Shown in pieces: positions 6,691-17,093 of a DNA stretch of 64,000 bases. The position numbers and the translations under genes were made by a program. Origin of the DNA: Paraflavitalea pollutisoli (lineage in GTDB: Bacteria > Bacteroidota > Bacteroidia > Chitinophagales > Chitinophagaceae); contig NZ_JARKMX010000014.1 of the NCBI RefSeq assembly GCF_029360705.1, forward strand, positions 372,001 to 436,000. Direction: 5' to 3'. Each line of letters begins with the position of its first letter. The stretch's first letter is position 1. Under the pieces are notes generated by a model that searched no databases, had not been told where the DNA came from, and saw only the letters and a list, made by a program, of their open reading frames with translations.

Positions 6691-8811
6691 ATGTTAGCAA
6701 TGAAAAGGAAAACCATCGCAAGAGATATCAGCTGGCTGTCTTTCAATGCAAGGGTGTTGCAGGAAGCCGCCGACCCCAGCGTGCCCCTCCGGGAACGGAT
6801 CAAGTTCCTCGGCATCTTTTCCAACAATATGGATGAATTTTTCCGGGTACGGGTAGCCACCCTCAAACGCATGGCCGATGTAGGGCCCAAACTGCGTAAC
6901 ATGCACCTGGAACAGGCACCGGACAAGATCCTCGACAATATCCAGCAGATCGTTCTGGAGCAACAGGCCGAGTTCAACGCCATTTTCGAGACCGTCCGCA
7001 AAGACATGGCCCGCGAGAAGATCTTCCTGCTCAATGAAAAACAACTCAATAAAGACCAACAGAAATTTGTACAGACCTTTTTTGAAGAAGAGGTACGTAA
7101 CAATATAATTCCCCTGATGGTGGAAAGTATTCCCCAATTCCCCTATCTGCGGGAGAAATCGATCTATCTCGGCGTGGTCCTGTCCCGCAAGGATAGCTCC
7201 CTGCGCCGTAAATATGCCATTCTCGAGGTGCCCTCCAAGGCGGTGGGCCGTTTTATCAAACTCCCCTCTCCCGAAGGCCAGCACCATATCATCCTGCTGG
7301 AAGATGTCATCCGCTACAACCTCAAGAGCATCTTTTCCTTTTTCGGGTACGACCGCTACCAGGCCTGGGTCTTTAAAGTGACCAAGGATGCCGAGCTCGA
7401 CCTCGACACCGACCTGTCGACCACCCTCATCCAAAAGATTGAAAAAGGCCTCAAGAACCGGCGTAAGGGCAAACCCGTGCGCTTTGTGTACGATAAGGAG
7501 ATGGACGACGGCCTGCTGGCCTACCTGATCCGCAAGCTCAATATCTCCCGGAAAGAAAGTGTGATCCCTGGCGGGCGCATCCACAATTTCCGGCACTTTA
7601 TGGATTTTCCAGACGTGTTTCAACGCAAGGGACAACGGAAAAAGCCCTTCCAGCATCCCCTGCTCAAGAATACGATGCGGGTAACGGATATGGTATTGCA
7701 AACGGATATCATGCTCAATTTCCCGTATCATTCGTTTAGCCCGGTGATCGACCTGCTGCGCGAGGCAGCCATCGACCCGGATGTAACGGCCATCAAGATC
7801 ACCGCTTACCGGCTGGCCTCCAATTCAAAAGTCATCAACGCCCTCATCAATGCCGTGCGCAACGGCAAACAGGTGACGGTGATGCTGGAATTGCGGGCAC
7901 GGTTCGACGAAGAAAACAACCTGGAGTGGAAGGAAAGACTGGAAGAAGAAGGCGTGAAGGTGGTGATCGGTATTCCCAACATGAAAGTGCATGCAAAGAT
8001 CTGCCTGATCAAGAAACGGCAGAACAACCATACCATTCATTATGGTTTCGTGAGCACCGGCAACCTCAATGAAAAGACTTCTACAGTATACGGCGATCAC
8101 TGTCTGCTGACGGCCGACCGCTTCATCATGGCGGATGTCAACAGGATCTTCAACTACCTGGAGAAACCCAAGGAAGGCGCCAAGTTCCTGAAGGCTTGCA
8201 AAACATTGATCCCCTGCCCCACGGGCCTGCGCCGCGAGTTGAACAAACTCATCAGTCGCGAGATCCGCCATGCGCGTGCTGGTTTGGGTGCTGCCATTAC
8301 GCTCAAGGTAAACTCCCTGTCGGACGAAGAACTGATCACCCGCTTGTACGAAGCTGCCCGGGCTGGTGTAGAGATCAAACTCATCATTCGTGGTATCTTC
8401 TGTATGTACAGTGAAAGCAAGAAGTTCAAGGTACCGGTGAAAGCGGTCAGCATCATCGATGAGTACCTCGAACATGCGCGTGTATTCATCTTCCACAACA
8501 ATGGTAATGAAAAAGTATATATCTCTTCCGCCGACTGGATGGTACGTAACCTGGACCACCGGGTAGAGGCTACTTGTCCCATTATGGATGAGAATATTAA
8601 AAAAGTGTTGAAAAATATACTGGAAATTCAGTTGAGTGATAATGTAAAAGCCAGAATTTTGGACAATGATCTCAGCAACCGGTATGTGAGGGACCGAAAA
8701 ACCAAGAAGGTTCGCTCGCAGGTGGAGATCTATAATTACCTGCATCAGAAGACCAGCGCTGTACTGGATAGCCTCTCATCACCCGTACAGCAAGCGGAGG
8801 TTATACAATGA
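6691..8811 (+). CDS. ppk1: polyphosphate kinase 1
   Basis: 706 residues, the full PPK1 length. The N-terminal domain opens with ISWLSFNARVLQEA and FSNNMDEFFRVRV. The two phospholipase D-like domains carry the catalytic His434 in MKVHAKICL (autophosphorylated, equals E. coli His435) and His595 in YLEHARV (equals His592), plus the ADP-binding STGNLNEKT region and SSADWMVRNLDHR. It makes long-chain polyphosphate from ATP. A Ppx/GppA gene follows after 31 bases, so synthesis and breakdown are probably co-expressed. An internal ATG at 6700 is a possible start. Confidence 0.96.
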   Translation: MLAMKRKTIARDISWLSFNARVLQEAADPSVPLRERIKFLGIFSNNMDEFFRVRVATLKRMADVGPKLRNMHLEQAPDKILDNIQQIVLEQQAEFNAIFETVRKDMAREKIFLLNEKQLNKDQQKFVQTFFEEEVRNNIIPLMVESIPQFPYLREKSIYLGVVLSRKDSSLRRKYAILEVPSKAVGRFIKLPSPEGQHHIILLEDVIRYNLKSIFSFFGYDRYQAWVFKVTKDAELDLDTDLSTTLIQKIEKGLKNRRKGKPVRFVYDKEMDDGLLAYLIRKLNISRKESVIPGGRIHNFRHFMDFPDVFQRKGQRKKPFQHPLLKNTMRVTDMVLQTDIMLNFPYHSFSPVIDLLREAAIDPDVTAIKITAYRLASNSKVINALINAVRNGKQVTVMLELRARFDEENNLEWKERLEEEGVKVVIGIPNMKVHAKICLIKKRQNNHTIHYGFVSTGNLNEKTSTVYGDHCLLTADRFIMADVNRIFNYLEKPKEGAKFLKACKTLIPCPTGLRRELNKLISREIRHARAGLGAAITLKVNSLSDEELITRLYEAARAGVEIKLIIRGIFCMYSESKKFKVPVKAVSIIDEYLEHARVFIFHNNGNEKVYISSADWMVRNLDHRVEATCPIMDENIKKVLKNILEIQLSDNVKARILDNDLSNRYVRDRKTKKVRSQVEIYNYLHQKTSAVLDSLSSPVQQAEVIQ

Positions 8812-8842
8812 GGCAGGTTGTTGTTTCACGCTAAATTAACCC

Positions 8843-9751
8843 ATGAGACTGGCGGCCATTGATATTGGAAGTAACGCGGCAAGATTGCTGATCTCGGATG
8901 TAGTCATTCAGGACAACGGCAAACCGGTGTTCCAGAAGATCAACCTGATCCGTGTACCCTTGCGTTTAGGTTTTGATGTTTTCGAGCAAGAGGCCATCAT
9001 CTCCCCTGCCAAGGAAGCGATGATCCTGAATACCCTGAAGGCGTATCGTCACCTGCTCGATGCCTATGAGGTGCAACACCTCAAAGCCGCCGCCACCTCA
9101 GCCATGCGGGATGCGACGAATGCATCGGCTATCCTGCAGCGCATCAAACACGAAACCGGTATCGAGATCGAGATCATCACCGGCGATGCCGAAGCCTCCC
9201 TCATCTACGAGAATCATATCGCCGAAAATATGGACCGCGACCACTCTTACCTCTACATCGATGTAGGCGGTGGCAGTACCGAACTGACCTTTTTTGCCGA
9301 CAATAAACTGGTCTTTAAACGCTCTTTCAATATCGGCACCATCCGCCTGCTGAAAAAACAGGTGGAGGACTGGCATTGGGAAGAGATGAAAGAAGTATTG
9401 AAACGGGAAACCCGCGGTCACTTCAACGATATCGTGGGCATTGGTTCGGGCGGCAACATCAACAAGATCTTCTCTATCTCCAAAAGAAAGGAAGGCAAAC
9501 CCCTGCAACTGGAATTGCTGAAAGACTATTACAAAGAGTTCAGCAGCTTTACCCTGGAAGACAGGATGCGCCTCTATAAACTACGTGAAGACCGGGCGGA
9601 TGTCATTGTACCTGCCTTGCAGGTTTACATCAATGTGATGCGGTGGGCCAATATTTCGGAGATCTATGTGCCTAAGATTGGCCTGGCCGACGGATTGATC
9701 CAGCACCTGTACGAAGAGCTGAAGGCAAAACGCAAACTGCCTACGTTTTAA
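8843..9751 (+). CDS. ppx: exopolyphosphatase Ppx/GppA family
   Basis: 302 residues, the short Ppx/GppA form without the C-terminal HD domain. The ASKHA-fold phosphate loops are visible: [13 protein letters not shown] at the N-terminus, [10 protein letters not shown], and [13 protein letters not shown] in the middle, then [10 protein letters not shown]. The family removes terminal phosphate from polyphosphate or converts pppGpp to ppGpp. The operon with ppk1 supports the polyphosphatase role. Confidence 0.88.
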   Translation: MRLAAIDIGSNAARLLISDVVIQDNGKPVFQKINLIRVPLRLGFDVFEQEAIISPAKEAMILNTLKAYRHLLDAYEVQHLKAAATSAMRDATNASAILQRIKHETGIEIEIITGDAEASLIYENHIAENMDRDHSYLYIDVGGGSTELTFFADNKLVFKRSFNIGTIRLLKKQVEDWHWEEMKEVLKRETRGHFNDIVGIGSGGNINKIFSISKRKEGKPLQLELLKDYYKEFSSFTLEDRMRLYKLREDRADVIVPALQVYINVMRWANISEIYVPKIGLADGLIQHLYEELKAKRKLPTF

Positions 9752-9795
9752 GTGGTTTTTCCTACCTTTCCGCCCGCTTAACCAAAAAATCCGTC

Positions 9796-10611
9796 ATGTC
9801 TGTCAACAAAGAAGTTAAAAGGATCACCACCAATACCCTGCAAAAGATGAAAGTAAATGGCGAAAGGATCTCGATGATCACCGCCTACGATTATTCTTTT
9901 GCCCGGCTTTTTGATGAAGCGGGGGTGGATACGATCCTGGTGGGCGACTCTGCTTCGAATGTGATGGCCGGTCACGAAACGACCCTGCCCATTACCCTCG
10001 ACCAGATGATCTACCATGCTTCTTCGGTGATCCGGGGTGTGAACCGCTCCCTCGTTGTGGTGGACCTTCCCTTCGGTACGTACCAGGGCAATTCCAAAGA
10101 AGCGCTGGCTTCGGCGGTACGGATCATGAAAGAGACCGGGGCGCATGCCGTGAAGATTGAAGGGGGTGAAGAGATCCTGGAATCGGTGAAGCGTATCCTG
10201 GCAGCCGGTATACCGGTGATGGGCCACCTGGGCCTTACGCCACAATCCATCTACAAGTTTGGTACTTATACCGTGCGCGCCAAGGAAGAGGCGGAAGCCA
10301 ATAAACTGCGCCGCGACGCCCTCATTTTGCAGGAAGCTGGCTGCTTTGGCCTGGTGCTGGAAAAGATACCAGCCGCCCTGGCCAAGGAAGTGTCAGAAAG
10401 TCTGGCCATTCCCACCATTGGTATCGGGGCCGGTAAGCACTGCGATGGTCAGGTGCTGGTGATGCACGATCTGCTGGGCATCAATACGGAATTCAAACCC
10501 CGTTTCCTGCGTCAATACCTCAACCTGCACGAGCAGATCACCGGCGCCGTTAAGAACTACGTGAAAGACGTCAAGTCCCGCGATTTCCCCAACGAACAGG
10601 AGCAATACTAG
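9796..10611 (+). CDS. panB: 3-methyl-2-oxobutanoate hydroxymethyltransferase
   Basis: 271 residues, standard length. The motifs are [31 protein letters not shown] with the metal ligand Asp51, [25 protein letters not shown] and [15 protein letters not shown]. PanB transfers a hydroxymethyl group from methylene-tetrahydrofolate to 2-oxoisovalerate in pantothenate synthesis. It follows ppx by 44 bases. A near-consensus TACCTTTC at 9763-9770 may give it its own promoter. No other pan gene is in view. Confidence 0.95.
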   Translation: MSVNKEVKRITTNTLQKMKVNGERISMITAYDYSFARLFDEAGVDTILVGDSASNVMAGHETTLPITLDQMIYHASSVIRGVNRSLVVVDLPFGTYQGNSKEALASAVRIMKETGAHAVKIEGGEEILESVKRILAAGIPVMGHLGLTPQSIYKFGTYTVRAKEEAEANKLRRDALILQEAGCFGLVLEKIPAALAKEVSESLAIPTIGIGAGKHCDGQVLVMHDLLGINTEFKPRFLRQYLNLHEQITGAVKNYVKDVKSRDFPNEQEQY

Positions 10612-10616
10612 AAAAC

Positions 10617-10692
10617 AGGCACCAAGGTATCGAGGCAACGAGGCATAGAGGCAGCAAGGCAACGTAGGAAATACAGCAATACAAGGCAATAC
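10617..10692 (+). repeat. octamer array 1 (AGGCANCN)
   Basis: Starts 6 bases after the panB stop: AGGCACCA, AGGTATCG, AGGCAACG, AGGCATAG, AGGCAGCA, AGGCAACG in strict 8-base phase, then decaying into GCAATACAAGG. Same unit and orientation as the arrays at 15120, 20564 and 24532. Confidence 0.8.
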
Positions 10693-10853
10693 AAACTTAT
10701 GACCCGAATGCCCAACCTATCAAGGGCCACCCGATCTCTACGGGTTTGCCTGTAGTTGTCGTTTTTATCCGCACGGCTGTTGTACATATCCTGCACAGGC
10801 CTATCAAATCTGCCCCGAATTGGTTAAATTACAAGTAACCAAACAGGACTTGT

Positions 10854-13439
10854 ATGAGAAAACTAACGCTCTTACTGGCGCTCATTGCCAGTTCCTATCT
10901 GTCATCCGCCCAAAAGACCATTTCCGGCACCGTCAAAGACGCTAAAACCAAGGAACCACTCGCCGGCGCTTCCATCACGATCAAAGGCACCAACCAGGGC
11001 ACCACTTCCAACGGCAATGGCCAGTTTACCCTGCCTACCCAGGCTGGCGATGTGGTGGTGATCCGCTACATCGGTTATGGCGTACAGGAATTCGCCGCCG
11101 ACAACCAGGCCAGCTGGGACATTGAACTCACCTCCAGCAGCGGCAACCTGCAGGAAATAACCGTCGTGGGCAGCCGCAGGCTGGGACGCACCGCCACCGA
11201 AACGCCGGTGCCCATCGATGTGATCGACATCAAGAACATCGCCCGGCAAACCGGCCGCTTCGATGTCAACAATATGCTGCAGTTTGCCACCCCTTCTTTC
11301 AATGCCAATAAACAATCCGGCTCCGACGGAGCCGACCACATCGATCCGGCCACCATTCGCGGCCTCGGGCCCGACCAGACGCTGGTCCTCATCAATGGTA
11401 AACGCCGGCACCAATCATCGCTGATCAACTTATTTGGCACCCGGGGCCGCGGTAATACAGGCACCGATCTGAATGCGATCCCCGCCTCGGCCATCGAGCG
11501 GGTGGAAGTATTGCGCGATGGCGCCTCTGCCCAGTATGGCTCCGATGCCATTGCCGGTGTGGTAAACGTGATCCTGAAATCATCTGTCAACGAGTTTACC
11601 GCCAATATCAATACCGGCGTGTACGACGCCAAGAAATACCGGTACGATCGCAACTATGATGGCGAGAGCTTTCAGATCAATGGTAATTATGGTACGCGCA
11701 TCGGCGAGAAAGGCTTTATCAACTTCACCGCCGATTACCTCACCAATGCAAAGACCAACCGCGTACCGCCTCCCGGCGCCGTGACTTACCGCCGCCAATT
11801 CGGCGACGCTTCTGCCGAGAATTTCAGCGCTTTCTTCAACAGTGAAATACCGGTAGCCGACAATACCACCGTGTATGCTTTTGGCGGCTATAGCTATCGC
11901 TTTACCGATGCCTTTGCCTGGACACGCGAAGCCGATGACGACCGCAACATCAAAGACATTTACCCCAACGGTTTCGATCCGCGTATACAGTCGGCCATCG
12001 ACGACAACTCCATTTCGGTGGGGGTGCGTACCAAACACAATGGCTGGACCATCGACCTCAACAATACGTATGGCCGCAACAAGATGCATTACTATGTAGA
12101 CGGCACGCTTAATGCGAGCCTGCTGGCCAATTCACCCACGCATTTCGATGCCGGTGGCTTTTCCTTCTCGCAAAACACGACGGGCCTCAACTTCTCCAAG
12201 CCCTTCGATGTAGCGGAGGGACTGAACCTCGCCTTCGGTGCCGAATACCGGATCGACCGGTACAGCATCTTTGCGGGCGAAGAAGGTTCCTGGCAGAACT
12301 ATGGCATCATCGATACGGTGATCAATGGCCAGATCGTCAAATACGACAAGCTACAGAAAGCGGCTGGCTCGCAGGGCTTCCCAGGCTTTCAGCCCCGTAA
12401 TGCCGTCGATGCCAGCCGCAGCAATTTTGGCGGCTATGTAGATGCGGAACTGGATATTACCCGCGCTTTTCTGCTGTCGGGTGCTGTACGCTATGAAAAG
12501 TACAGTGATTTTGGCAGCACGCTCAATGGCAAACTGGCTACCCGTATCAAGCTGGCGAAAGGTTTTAACCTGCGCGCTTCCGTCAGTACCGGCTTCCGCG
12601 CACCCTCGTTGCAACAACGCTACTTCAACACCATCTATACCAATTTTGAAGGCGGCGTACCGGTAGAAGTGTTGCTGGCCAATAATCTCAGCACCGTGAC
12701 GCGCACGCTGGGCATCCCACCCCTGAAAGAAGAGAAATCCGTGAACCTGAGTGCCGGCTTTACCGCGCAACCTGCCAAAGGACTCACGCTGACAGTGGAT
12801 GGATACCTCATCAATGTGAAAGACCGCATCGTGCTGACGGGTACCTTCGACCAGAGTGACCCGGATATCGGTGGCGACCTGGCTGCGCTGGGTGTGGGCA
12901 AGGCCAATTTCTTCACCAATGCCATCGACTCGCGCAATATCGGGATCGATGTGATCCTGACCTATAATGCCACCCTTGGCAGTGGCCGGTTGAATACCAC
13001 GCTGGCGGCCAACCTCAACAAATTGACCATCGAAGATATCCATACGGCGCCCAAGCTGGTGGGTAAAGAAGAGAACTACCTCAGCGAACGCGAAAAGTCT
13101 TTTATCATCGCTTCTGCCCCCAAAAGCAAGATCAACCTGACGGTGGATTACAGCACCTCCAAATTCAGCGCCACCGCCCGCTTTGTGCGTTATGGTGAAG
13201 TGACGCTGCTGGGGTACGATGATAAACCCAATGTTTATTCGCCCAAAGTCACCACTGACCTTACGGTGGGTTACCGGTTCTCGCGGAATGTTGGCCTCTA
13301 TGTGGGTGCCGACAACGCCTTCAATGTGTACCCCGATACGCAGGACCAGGAGAATACGGAGATGGGTGGCTTGTGGGATTCCGTGCAAATGAATTTTGGC
13401 GGCCGGCATTATTTTGCCCGGCTCAGCTTCACGTTTTAA
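10854..13439 (+). CDS. TonB-dependent outer-membrane receptor without SusD partner
   Basis: 861 residues. Signal peptide (cut near SSAQ), then a carboxypeptidase-regulatory-like domain (KTISGTVKDAKTKEPLAGA, about 21-100), a TonB-box/plug region starting near EITVVGSRRLGR with INGKRRHQSS and VEVLRDGASAQYGSDA, and a long 22-strand-type barrel ending ARLSFTF. No FecI/FecR or SusD genes flank it, so it is a lone receptor whose substrate cannot be read from the sequence. A terminator closes the unit. The octamer repeat array lies upstream. Confidence 0.9.
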   Translation: MRKLTLLLALIASSYLSSAQKTISGTVKDAKTKEPLAGASITIKGTNQGTTSNGNGQFTLPTQAGDVVVIRYIGYGVQEFAADNQASWDIELTSSSGNLQEITVVGSRRLGRTATETPVPIDVIDIKNIARQTGRFDVNNMLQFATPSFNANKQSGSDGADHIDPATIRGLGPDQTLVLINGKRRHQSSLINLFGTRGRGNTGTDLNAIPASAIERVEVLRDGASAQYGSDAIAGVVNVILKSSVNEFTANINTGVYDAKKYRYDRNYDGESFQINGNYGTRIGEKGFINFTADYLTNAKTNRVPPPGAVTYRRQFGDASAENFSAFFNSEIPVADNTTVYAFGGYSYRFTDAFAWTREADDDRNIKDIYPNGFDPRIQSAIDDNSISVGVRTKHNGWTIDLNNTYGRNKMHYYVDGTLNASLLANSPTHFDAGGFSFSQNTTGLNFSKPFDVAEGLNLAFGAEYRIDRYSIFAGEEGSWQNYGIIDTVINGQIVKYDKLQKAAGSQGFPGFQPRNAVDASRSNFGGYVDAELDITRAFLLSGAVRYEKYSDFGSTLNGKLATRIKLAKGFNLRASVSTGFRAPSLQQRYFNTIYTNFEGGVPVEVLLANNLSTVTRTLGIPPLKEEKSVNLSAGFTAQPAKGLTLTVDGYLINVKDRIVLTGTFDQSDPDIGGDLAALGVGKANFFTNAIDSRNIGIDVILTYNATLGSGRLNTTLAANLNKLTIEDIHTAPKLVGKEENYLSEREKSFIIASAPKSKINLTVDYSTSKFSATARFVRYGEVTLLGYDDKPNVYSPKVTTDLTVGYRFSRNVGLYVGADNAFNVYPDTQDQENTEMGGLWDSVQMNFGGRHYFARLSFTF

Positions 13440-13466
13440 TTACTTGCGTTATAGATCATCCCACCA

Positions 13467-13494
13467 GGGCCGTCTTTGTAGTAAAAGGCGGCCC
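13467..13494 (+). terminator. terminator of the TonB receptor gene
   Basis: GGGCCGTCTTT pairs with AAAGGCGGCCC (one T-G wobble) around a 6-base loop and is followed by TTT. It lies 28 bases after the stop. Confidence 0.75.
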
Positions 13495-13562
13495 TTTCAG
13501 TAACATCCCCCTCCCGCCAGGTGATGGACTGCCCGATGCCCCTTCCCTCCCCTTTTATTCCT

Positions 13563-13570
13563 TACTTTTG
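13563..13570 (+). promoter_or_regulatory. TACTTTTG -7 box for the ALDH7 gene
   Basis: Perfect TAnnTTTG, 19 bases before the ATG at 13590. No TTTG is seen at -33. Confidence 0.4.
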
Positions 13571-13589
13571 CGTCCTTAACATTGCAATT

Positions 13590-15113
13590 ATGGATTTTCT
13601 TGCTCAATTGAAAATACAAGCCAGTAATGCGGGCGTATCGACCGGACAAACCTGGATCAACACGACCGGCCAGCCCATTGCCTCCCATTCGCCTGTAGAT
13701 GGTAAACTGATCGGTTCCGTACAGGCAGCCGACCAGGCCAGTTACGAAACAGTGATCGCCAAAGCCCAGGAAGCTTTCCTCGCCTGGCGCCAATGGCCCG
13801 CGCCCAAACGTGGTGAAGTGGTACGTCAGATCGGCGAAGCGTTGCGTCAATACAAAGAGCCTTTGGGTAAACTCGTTTCTTATGAAATGGGCAAGAGCCT
13901 GCAGGAAGGATATGGTGAAGTACAGGAGATGATCGATATCTGCGATTTTGCGGTTGGCTTATCGCGCCAGCTCCATGGCTTTACCATGCACAGCGAACGC
14001 CCGGCGCACCGTATGTACGAGCAGTGGCATCCCCTGGGTCTGGTAGGTATTATTTCCGCGTTCAACTTCCCCGTGGCGGTATGGAGCTGGAACACCATGC
14101 TGGCTTGGGTATGTGGCAATGTGTGCATCTGGAAGCCTTCTGAAAAGACGCCACTCTGCGCAGTAGCGTGTCAACATATTGTTGAGGAAGTGTTTGCCAA
14201 GAATAACGTACCCGAAGGTGTATGCGGACTGGTCGTGGGTAACCGCGAAGTGGGTGAATGGCTGTCGACCGATACGCGCGTGCCACTGGTATCTGCCACC
14301 GGCTCTACCCGTATGGGTAAGGCAGTAGGTGCTGCTGTGGGTGCCCGCCTGGGCAAGGCCTTGCTGGAACTGGGTGGCAACAATGCCATCATCATTTCGA
14401 AAGACGCCGACCTTGATATCGCCGTGATGGGCGCCATCTTTGGCGCGGTAGGCACGGCCGGACAACGCTGTACCACTACCCGTCGCCTCATCATTCATGA
14501 AGACGTGTACGACACCATTAAAAATAAACTTGTCAATGCTTACCAACAATTGAGCATTGGCGATCCGCTCGATCAAAAGAACCATGTGGGTCCGTTGATC
14601 GATACCGATGCTGTGAAACTCTATCAGCAATCGATCGAGGCTTGTAAAAAAGAAGGTGGAACGTTTGTGGTAGAAGGGGGTGTACTGGAAGGCACCGGCT
14701 ACGAAAGTGGTTGTTATGTGAAGCCCTGTATTGCCGAGGCGCAACCCCATTATGCCATCGTGCAACACGAAACCTTTGCCCCTATTCTGTACCTGCTCAA
14801 ATACAAGACCATCGAGGAGGCTATCGCCATCCAGAACGGTGTACCACAGGGCTTGTCGTCGTCGATCATGACCCTCAACCTGCGCGAAGCCGAACAGTTT
14901 CTCTCTGCCTGGGGCAGTGATTGTGGTATCGCCAATGTGAACATCGGTACTTCTGGTGCAGAGATCGGCGGCGCCTTTGGGGGTGAAAAAGAAACCGGCG
15001 GTGGTCGCGAGAGTGGTAGTGATGCCTGGAAGGCGTATATGCGCCGGCAGACCAATACGATCAACTACTCGACCCAATTGCCATTGGCACAGGGGATCAA
15101 GTTTGATTTGTAG
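13590..15113 (+). CDS. ALDH7-type dehydrogenase (L-piperideine-6-carboxylate / alpha-aminoadipate semialdehyde dehydrogenase)
   Basis: 507 residues from the ATG at 13590 (MDFLAQLKIQ); earlier in-frame starts add a non-family leader and would overlap the promoter. Catalytic residues are Asn159 in SAFNFP, Glu260 in LLELGG and Cys294 in GQRCTTTRR. The C-terminal GGGRESGSDAWKAYMRR and LPLAQGIKF are hallmarks of the ALDH7 (antiquitin) group, which oxidises alpha-aminoadipate semialdehyde/piperideine-6-carboxylate in lysine breakdown. No other lysine catabolic gene is nearby, so the substrate is inferred from family only. Confidence 0.87.
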   Translation: MDFLAQLKIQASNAGVSTGQTWINTTGQPIASHSPVDGKLIGSVQAADQASYETVIAKAQEAFLAWRQWPAPKRGEVVRQIGEALRQYKEPLGKLVSYEMGKSLQEGYGEVQEMIDICDFAVGLSRQLHGFTMHSERPAHRMYEQWHPLGLVGIISAFNFPVAVWSWNTMLAWVCGNVCIWKPSEKTPLCAVACQHIVEEVFAKNNVPEGVCGLVVGNREVGEWLSTDTRVPLVSATGSTRMGKAVGAAVGARLGKALLELGGNNAIIISKDADLDIAVMGAIFGAVGTAGQRCTTTRRLIIHEDVYDTIKNKLVNAYQQLSIGDPLDQKNHVGPLIDTDAVKLYQQSIEACKKEGGTFVVEGGVLEGTGYESGCYVKPCIAEAQPHYAIVQHETFAPILYLLKYKTIEEAIAIQNGVPQGLSSSIMTLNLREAEQFLSAWGSDCGIANVNIGTSGAEIGGAFGGEKETGGGRESGSDAWKAYMRRQTNTINYSTQLPLAQGIKFDL

Positions 15114-15119
15114 GGGAAA

Positions 15120-15159
15120 AGGCATAGAGGCAACCAGGCACTAAGGCAGAAAGGCAACG
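15120..15159 (+). repeat. octamer array 2 (AGGCANNN)
   Basis: Five units in strict 8-base phase: AGGCATAG, AGGCAACC, AGGCACTA, AGGCAGAA, AGGCAACG, starting 6 bases after the ALDH7 stop. Degenerate copies continue to about 15183. Confidence 0.8.
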
Positions 15160-15343
15160 AGTGCAGAAAGCAACAGAAAGCAGCCTGCCTGACATTTGCG
15201 CCGATGGATCGCCAGCGGCCGAATGGCCGCCAAAAAAGTCATTTCCAACGACATATTAGTGCTTTTAACCGTATAATGGCCGGGCGGCCATACTTTTTTG
15301 CCGCCCTATTCGTTCATTAAGACTGGAAAGCCAGTTTCTGACT

Positions 15344-16795
15344 ATGAAAAGATCGTTTACCCTGCTGCTGTTATTGGTGATCGTTGTTGCCGGCCAGGCC
15401 CAATTGCGGGTAGCTGTGCTGGGAGGTCCCCATTCCGCCTCTGTGAAAGAAACGAATAGTATATCCGGATGGGAAACCAACACCAAGCCGTTTTACACGA
15501 GCCGGAGTGGTTTCAACATCGGTTTTCTCGGTAATGTGCCGCTCAACAACAGCGGTAGCCTGGCCCTGCAACCCGGGGTATTCTATCAATCAAAAGGCAG
15601 AAAGTATACCCGCGCCTTCGATACTTCGGTGACACACACTGACACCCTCACCTACCGGTCCAATTTCTTCGTCAACTATATCGAGATCCCGTTCAACCTG
15701 GCCTATAAACTGCCCCTGGGCAAAAAAGCCAAGTTCTTCCTCAGCGCTGGCCCCTATGTAGGGTTTTACTTCAATGGCAAAAACTCGAGTGAGGTGCTGG
15801 TCGCGCCGACCGATTCTACGCTGAGCTTCAGCAAATCGGAGGAGACCTTTGAAGTGGGTAAGGGCAGCCGCAAGATGAAGACGGTCGATTTCGGTATCAA
15901 TGGCCGCGTGGGCTTTGAGCTGGGCGGTGTCATTCTCTCGGGCTTCTACAGCCAGGGATTGACCAATTTCTTCCAGGCAGATTACGACGCTACTTATAAA
16001 CACCAGGTGATCGGTGCCTCCCTCGGCTTCTGGCTCAACAAGCCAGCTGCCACAGCGCCACCGAAGGTGAAGGATCGTGATAAGGATGGTATTCCTGATG
16101 ACCAGGATGCTTGTCCTACCCTTCCCGGATCTGTCCTGACCAAGGGCTGTCCGGATAAGGATGGCGATGGCGTAGCCGACCAGGTAGACAAATGCCCGGA
16201 TGTAGCCGGTGTTGCCGCTTATCAGGGCTGCCCGGTACCGGATACGGATAAGGATGGCGTGAATGACCTGGAAGATAAATGTCCGAACGAAGCCGGACCG
16301 GCTTCGAACCAGGGTTGTCCGCTGCCCAAACCCAAACCGGAACCCGATACGGATGGCGATGGGGTGATCGACAAGGAAGACCAGTGCCCTACCGAGGCGG
16401 GTACCAAAGCGAACAATGGCTGTCCCGTGCTCCGGAAAGAAGTGATCGAGCAGGTGAACTTCGCCGCCCGTAACATCCTCTTCCAAACAGGCAGTGTAAC
16501 GGTGGATGCCAGCTCGTATGCTGCGCTGAATGAGATCGTGTCCATCTTGCAGAAGAATCCGAAACTGCGCCTCAACATCAACGGCTATACCGACAATGTG
16601 GGGGCTATCACTTCCAATAAAGAGATCTCGCAAAAACGGGCCGATGCGGTGAAAAAATACCTCAACGAAAAGGGTATTGCCATCAACCGGTTGACGGCCA
16701 AAGGCCACGGTCCGGCTAATCCAATCGCCGACAACAACACCGTAGCGGGTCGTGTAAAAAACAGACGTGTGGAATTAAAGCTGCAGGAACTGTAG
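15344..16795 (+). CDS. OmpA-family protein with N-terminal barrel, TSP type-3 repeats and peptidoglycan-binding domain
   Basis: 483 residues. Signal peptide (cut near AGQA), then an outer-membrane barrel-like region (about 20-230, PorT-like pattern with YIEIPFNLAYKL), then four or five thrombospondin type-3 calcium-binding repeats of the type DxDxDGxxDxxDxCP (about 243-360), then the OmpA domain (about 370-483) with INGYTDNVG, SQKRADAVKKYL and NRRVEL, which binds peptidoglycan. It should tie the outer membrane to the wall. Monocistronic, closed by a terminator. Confidence 0.9.
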   Translation: MKRSFTLLLLLVIVVAGQAQLRVAVLGGPHSASVKETNSISGWETNTKPFYTSRSGFNIGFLGNVPLNNSGSLALQPGVFYQSKGRKYTRAFDTSVTHTDTLTYRSNFFVNYIEIPFNLAYKLPLGKKAKFFLSAGPYVGFYFNGKNSSEVLVAPTDSTLSFSKSEETFEVGKGSRKMKTVDFGINGRVGFELGGVILSGFYSQGLTNFFQADYDATYKHQVIGASLGFWLNKPAATAPPKVKDRDKDGIPDDQDACPTLPGSVLTKGCPDKDGDGVADQVDKCPDVAGVAAYQGCPVPDTDKDGVNDLEDKCPNEAGPASNQGCPLPKPKPEPDTDGDGVIDKEDQCPTEAGTKANNGCPVLRKEVIEQVNFAARNILFQTGSVTVDASSYAALNEIVSILQKNPKLRLNINGYTDNVGAITSNKEISQKRADAVKKYLNEKGIAINRLTAKGHGPANPIADNNTVAGRVKNRRVELKLQEL

Positions 16796-16815
16796 GCTTT
16801 CTCAACATAACTACT

Positions 16816-16848
16816 GGCCATTCATGTAATCTTACTACGTGGATGGCC
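16816..16848 (+). terminator. terminator of the OmpA-family gene
   Basis: GGCCATTCATGTA pairs with TACGTGGATGGCC (two G-T wobbles), followed by TTCTTTTT. Confidence 0.75.
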
Positions 16849-17093
16849 TTCTTTTTATATTTTGGCTACCGGGAATGCGCCGAAAATGAGCCGATTATCG
16901 ATTTTCGAGCCAATTTGTGGCATTTCCGGTCTGCTATTTGACTAGTTGACCATCAATAGCCAGGCGTATTTTCGATGATTCCCGAAAAGGGAAAATTAAC
17001 GTTAAGGATTAGCAAAAAACAAGATATTTGTCCCTTTGCATCAAACTTATCTAATCATTATAACATCTGAGAGTAAGTAATAAATCAATCACA

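Noticed and set aside
12351-13409. 352-codon open frame opposite the TonB receptor, and similar frames opposite the OmpA, ALDH7 and ppk1 genes
   Set aside because: Arise from codon bias of the real genes; none has family motifs.
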